Of a stretch of DNA of 64,000 bases, positions 62,133 through 64,000 are shown piece by piece. Source of the stretch: SIG307 sp964545045 (GTDB lineage: Bacteria > Bacillota > Clostridia > Lachnospirales > Lachnospiraceae); NCBI GenBank assembly GCA_964545045.1, contig CAZJEN010000014.1, positions 14,543 to 78,542 on the forward strand, given 5' to 3'. The position numbers were made by a program, and so were the translations under genes. The notes under the pieces were generated by a model, which worked only from the letters and a program-made list of their open reading frames with translations, did not search any database and was not told the DNA's origin. The stretch's first letter is position 1; every line of letters begins with the position of its first letter.

Positions 62133-62999
62133 TTACTTTACTTCCACTCCGCCGAACAAACAGGTGCCTCGAATAAATACCGTAGGCGTATTTTCATCCG
62201 CACCCAGAGGCGTTCTGGTACCGTTCTCCACACCACCGAGAATAGGCGTCACATCCACCACTACACGGACACCACCCGGCATTAAAATATCGATTCCGCC
62301 AAACACGGCCTTAACGTCAATGGTTACATTTTTGCGGATTACAGCATTCTTCAGGTTCAGGTCGATTCCTCCGAATATTACCGAGAGATCTGCTCCGTTA
62401 AACTCGGAATTGTCTACGCGGATATCTCTGCCGGAAAACACGGCGGAACATACAAGTTTATCCATGGTTCCCACATTTTCGTAGGTCTGATGCGTCTCTT
62501 CGAAGGACTCCCCCGTTTCACCTACCGCATCCCGAACTTCACGATATACCGCATCCTCAATCACCTCGGCATCCGTTACATGAACAGCACCGGAGTAATT
62601 TACGGAATCAGTCCCGGTCTTCTCTCCTCTGTCAAACCGGTCCGTATACGTTTCGGTACCTTCCTTCTTCAGCTTCTTCGGAAACATCAGATTCACACCG
62701 ATGAGTACACAGATTGCCGCAACCAAAAGGGCCCAAACCTTTTCACCGCTTAACACATCTTGTGCCATGAGCAGTAAAAACAAACCGATTGCAATACCGA
62801 TCAGATTGCCTATCCTTGCACCGTCATTGCGGAACAGCCCGCAGAAACACGGCACGATAATAAACAACGTCCACCAGCCGTCAAAGAAAATCGTAAAATT
62901 GTCAATCACTCCGAATACCTCTAACAGGTATCCGCCGCCGATTACCAGAAAAAGCAATCCTAAAATAATGCCTACCGAATTATTTTTCTTCATACCCAT
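62133..62999 (-). CDS. LiaF-like membrane protein (cell-wall stress sensor family)
   Basis: 288 residues. Four hydrophobic helices (about 8-105) form a DUF5668/LiaF-type membrane domain. The C-terminal part (about 190-288) is a beta-helix with repeated FGGID/VFGG strands, such as SVIFGGIDLNLK, AVFGGIDILMP and CLFGGVEVK. LiaF proteins restrain LiaRS-type responses to cell-wall antibiotics; no LiaRS genes are in the window. A second ATG two codons in has better site spacing. First gene of the liaF-like/DUF/coaX/dusB unit. Confidence 0.85.
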   Translation of the reverse strand: MGMKKNNSVGIILGLLFLVIGGGYLLEVFGVIDNFTIFFDGWWTLFIIVPCFCGLFRNDGARIGNLIGIAIGLFLLLMAQDVLSGEKVWALLVAAICVLIGVNLMFPKKLKKEGTETYTDRFDRGEKTGTDSVNYSGAVHVTDAEVIEDAVYREVRDAVGETGESFEETHQTYENVGTMDKLVCSAVFSGRDIRVDNSEFNGADLSVIFGGIDLNLKNAVIRKNVTIDVKAVFGGIDILMPGGVRVVVDVTPILGGVENGTRTPLGADENTPTVFIRGTCLFGGVEVK

Positions 63000-63033
63000 T
63001 ACCTCTCTTTATAACGTTTTTGTATCTGTCTCT

Positions 63034-63062
63034 ATCATACAAGAGGTTTGGTCAAAAATCAA
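63034..63062 (-). promoter_or_regulatory. Promoter of the LiaF-like/coaX/dusB operon
   Basis: Minus-strand TTGATT (63057-63062), 17 bases, TATGAT (63034-63039), 35 bp before the start codon. Confidence 0.65.
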
Positions 63063-63087
63063 ATTAGAAAATGATTAGATTTTTCTT

Positions 63088-63214
63088 AGGAAACGCTGAT
63101 TAAAGCGTTTCCTTCGCCGAATTTGCGCAGCAAAGCTGCTGTTTCCATTGCAAATTCGTGCGATTCGCCGAAGGCTTCTAAGGAAGCACTGATTAATGCA
63201 GTGCTTCCTTAGAA
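63088..63214. repeat. Composite palindromic element after argF
   Basis: Three nested parts: a 10-bp hairpin (63088-63097 with 63104-63113), an inner inverted repeat (CGAATTTGC with GCAAATTCG) carrying its own CAGC/GCTG hairpin, and a perfect 16-bp hairpin (63176-63191 with 63199-63214). The two outer hairpins share the sequence CTGATTAA at their tips and similar stems, so they look like diverged direct copies. The last may also terminate argF transcription. Confidence 0.7.
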
Positions 63215-63226
63215 ATCTCTGCGTTT

Positions 63227-64000
63227 CTACTTCTCCGGCTCGCCAAGGGTAGCTAACATAATTGCCTTAATGGTATGCATACGGTTTTCAGCCTCATCAA
63301 ACACTACGGACTGGGCAGACTCAAATACCTCATCCGTTACCTCCATCTCGGAAATACCGTACTTCGCACTGATTTCCCTTCCAATGGTCGTCTTTAAATC
63401 ATGGAACGCCGGGAGACAATGCATAAAGATTGCCTGCGGTCCCGCATTATCCATAGCTGCCTTATTTACCTGATACGGAGAAAGCTCCTTGATACGCTCC
63501 GTCCAAACGTAGTCCGGCTCACCCATGGATACCCATACATCCGTATAAATAACATCTGCGCCCTTGGTACCTTCCATTACATCCTCGGTTAAAGTAATGG
63601 TCGCACCGGTTTCTGCCGCAATTTCGCGACACTGCTCAACCAATGCTTTCTCCGGGAAATACTTTGCGGATGTACATGCAGTAAAATGCATACCCAGCTT
63701 TGCACAAACAACCATAAGGGAATTCGCCATATTGTAACGGGCATCACCCATATAGGTCAACTTTACGCCCTTGATTCTGCCCAGCTTTTCTTTAATCGTA
63801 AGTACATCCGCAATCATCTGGGTCGGATGGAATTCATTGGTCAAACCGTTCCATACCGGCACTCCGGCATACTTTGCCAACTCCTCCACGATTTCCTGAC
63901 CGTAACCGCGGTATTCGATACCTTCATACATACTTCCCAGTACTCTTGCGGTATCAGCGATACTTTCCTTCTTTCCGATCTGGGAACCGGACGGATCCAG
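63227..64000 (-). CDS. argF: Ornithine carbamoyltransferase (3' part, runs off the window)
   Basis: 258 residues are visible; the frame stays open to the window edge. The visible start LDPSGSQIGKKES continues into ADTARVLGSMYEGIEYRG, so the ATG at 63931 is internal. Visible motifs are VWNGLTNEFHPTQMIAD, with the His-Pro-x-Gln carbamoyl-phosphate contact, TYMGDARYNMANSLM, and FMHCLPAFHD with the catalytic cysteine. The N-terminal STRT carbamoyl-phosphate motif would lie upstream of the window. It makes citrulline from ornithine, or degrades it in the arginine deiminase route. Confidence 0.93.
   Translation of the reverse strand: MDPSGSQIGKKESIADTARVLGSMYEGIEYRGYGQEIVEELAKYAGVPVWNGLTNEFHPTQMIADVLTIKEKLGRIKGVKLTYMGDARYNMANSLMVVCAKLGMHFTACTSAKYFPEKALVEQCREIAAETGATITLTEDVMEGTKGADVIYTDVWVSMGEPDYVWTERIKELSPYQVNKAAMDNAGPQAIFMHCLPAFHDLKTTIGREISAKYGISEMEVTDEVFESAQSVVFDEAENRMHTIKAIMLATLGEPEK

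Overview
The window looks like chromosome from a low-to-mid GC Gram-positive Clostridia, most likely a Lachnospiraceae member. Evidence for this is the sigma-A promoters with 17-bp spacers, the strong GGAGG ribosome sites, a YuaF/YuaG-like flotillin pair, a LiaF-like sensor and type III pantothenate kinase. Genus assignment is not possible from sequence reading alone. Nearly every gene is on the minus strand; the only convincing plus-strand gene is an XRE-type regulator at 51939-52505. No rRNA, tRNA, CRISPR array or IS element was recognised.

Layout. (1) 19-15063: a Wzx/Wzy-type surface polysaccharide operon, read right to left from a promoter at 15114-15142. It starts with a chain-length regulator and continues with a PglE-like aminotransferase, a PglC/WcaJ-like initiating phosphoglycosyltransferase, GT2 and GT4 transferases, an alanine racemase flanked by TupA-like ATP-grasp enzymes, an acetyltransferase, polymerase, flippase and an acyltransferase. 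The distal part (roughly 1-11000) looks much richer in A and T than the rest. (2) 15251-18281: a Rpn-like nuclease-fold protein and a PglF/CapD-type 4,6-dehydratase that probably supplies the first sugar. (3) 18440-31101: an operon led by three tandem giant paralogues. Each has an N-terminal GH127/DUF1680 beta-L-arabinofuranosidase-like domain without a signal peptide, followed by different C-terminal parts (coiled coil; coiled coil plus membrane anchor plus an extracellular domain; membrane anchor plus the same extracellular domain plus a GH25 muramidase). mutY and ispF follow. (4) 31397-38738: xylulokinase, two MutS-like ATPases and a DinG/Rad3-like helicase with a PD-(D/E)XK domain. (5) 38801-49330: a second envelope locus with GT4 x2, an O-antigen ligase/polymerase, a GT2, a deacetylase-NlpC/P60-ATP-grasp triple fusion, a GT51-NlpC/P60 fusion and a PglK-like ABC flippase. 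(6) 49578-52505: flotillin and NfeD, divergent from the XRE regulator, with the same 15-bp palindrome just downstream of both promoters. (7) 52922-58476: a MacB-like ABC transporter, a small membrane protein, a NAGPA-type glycosidase and a GT2-GtrA fusion. (8) 58707-64000: asd, dusB, coaX, a small hypothetical gene, a LiaF-like gene and the 3' part of argF.

The best candidates for undescribed biology are the three GH127 fusion proteins and the two neighbouring NlpC/P60 fusions. The GH127 proteins appear to place a glycosidase inside the cell and, in one case, a muramidase outside on the same chain. All functions are inferred from motif reading; no database search was run.
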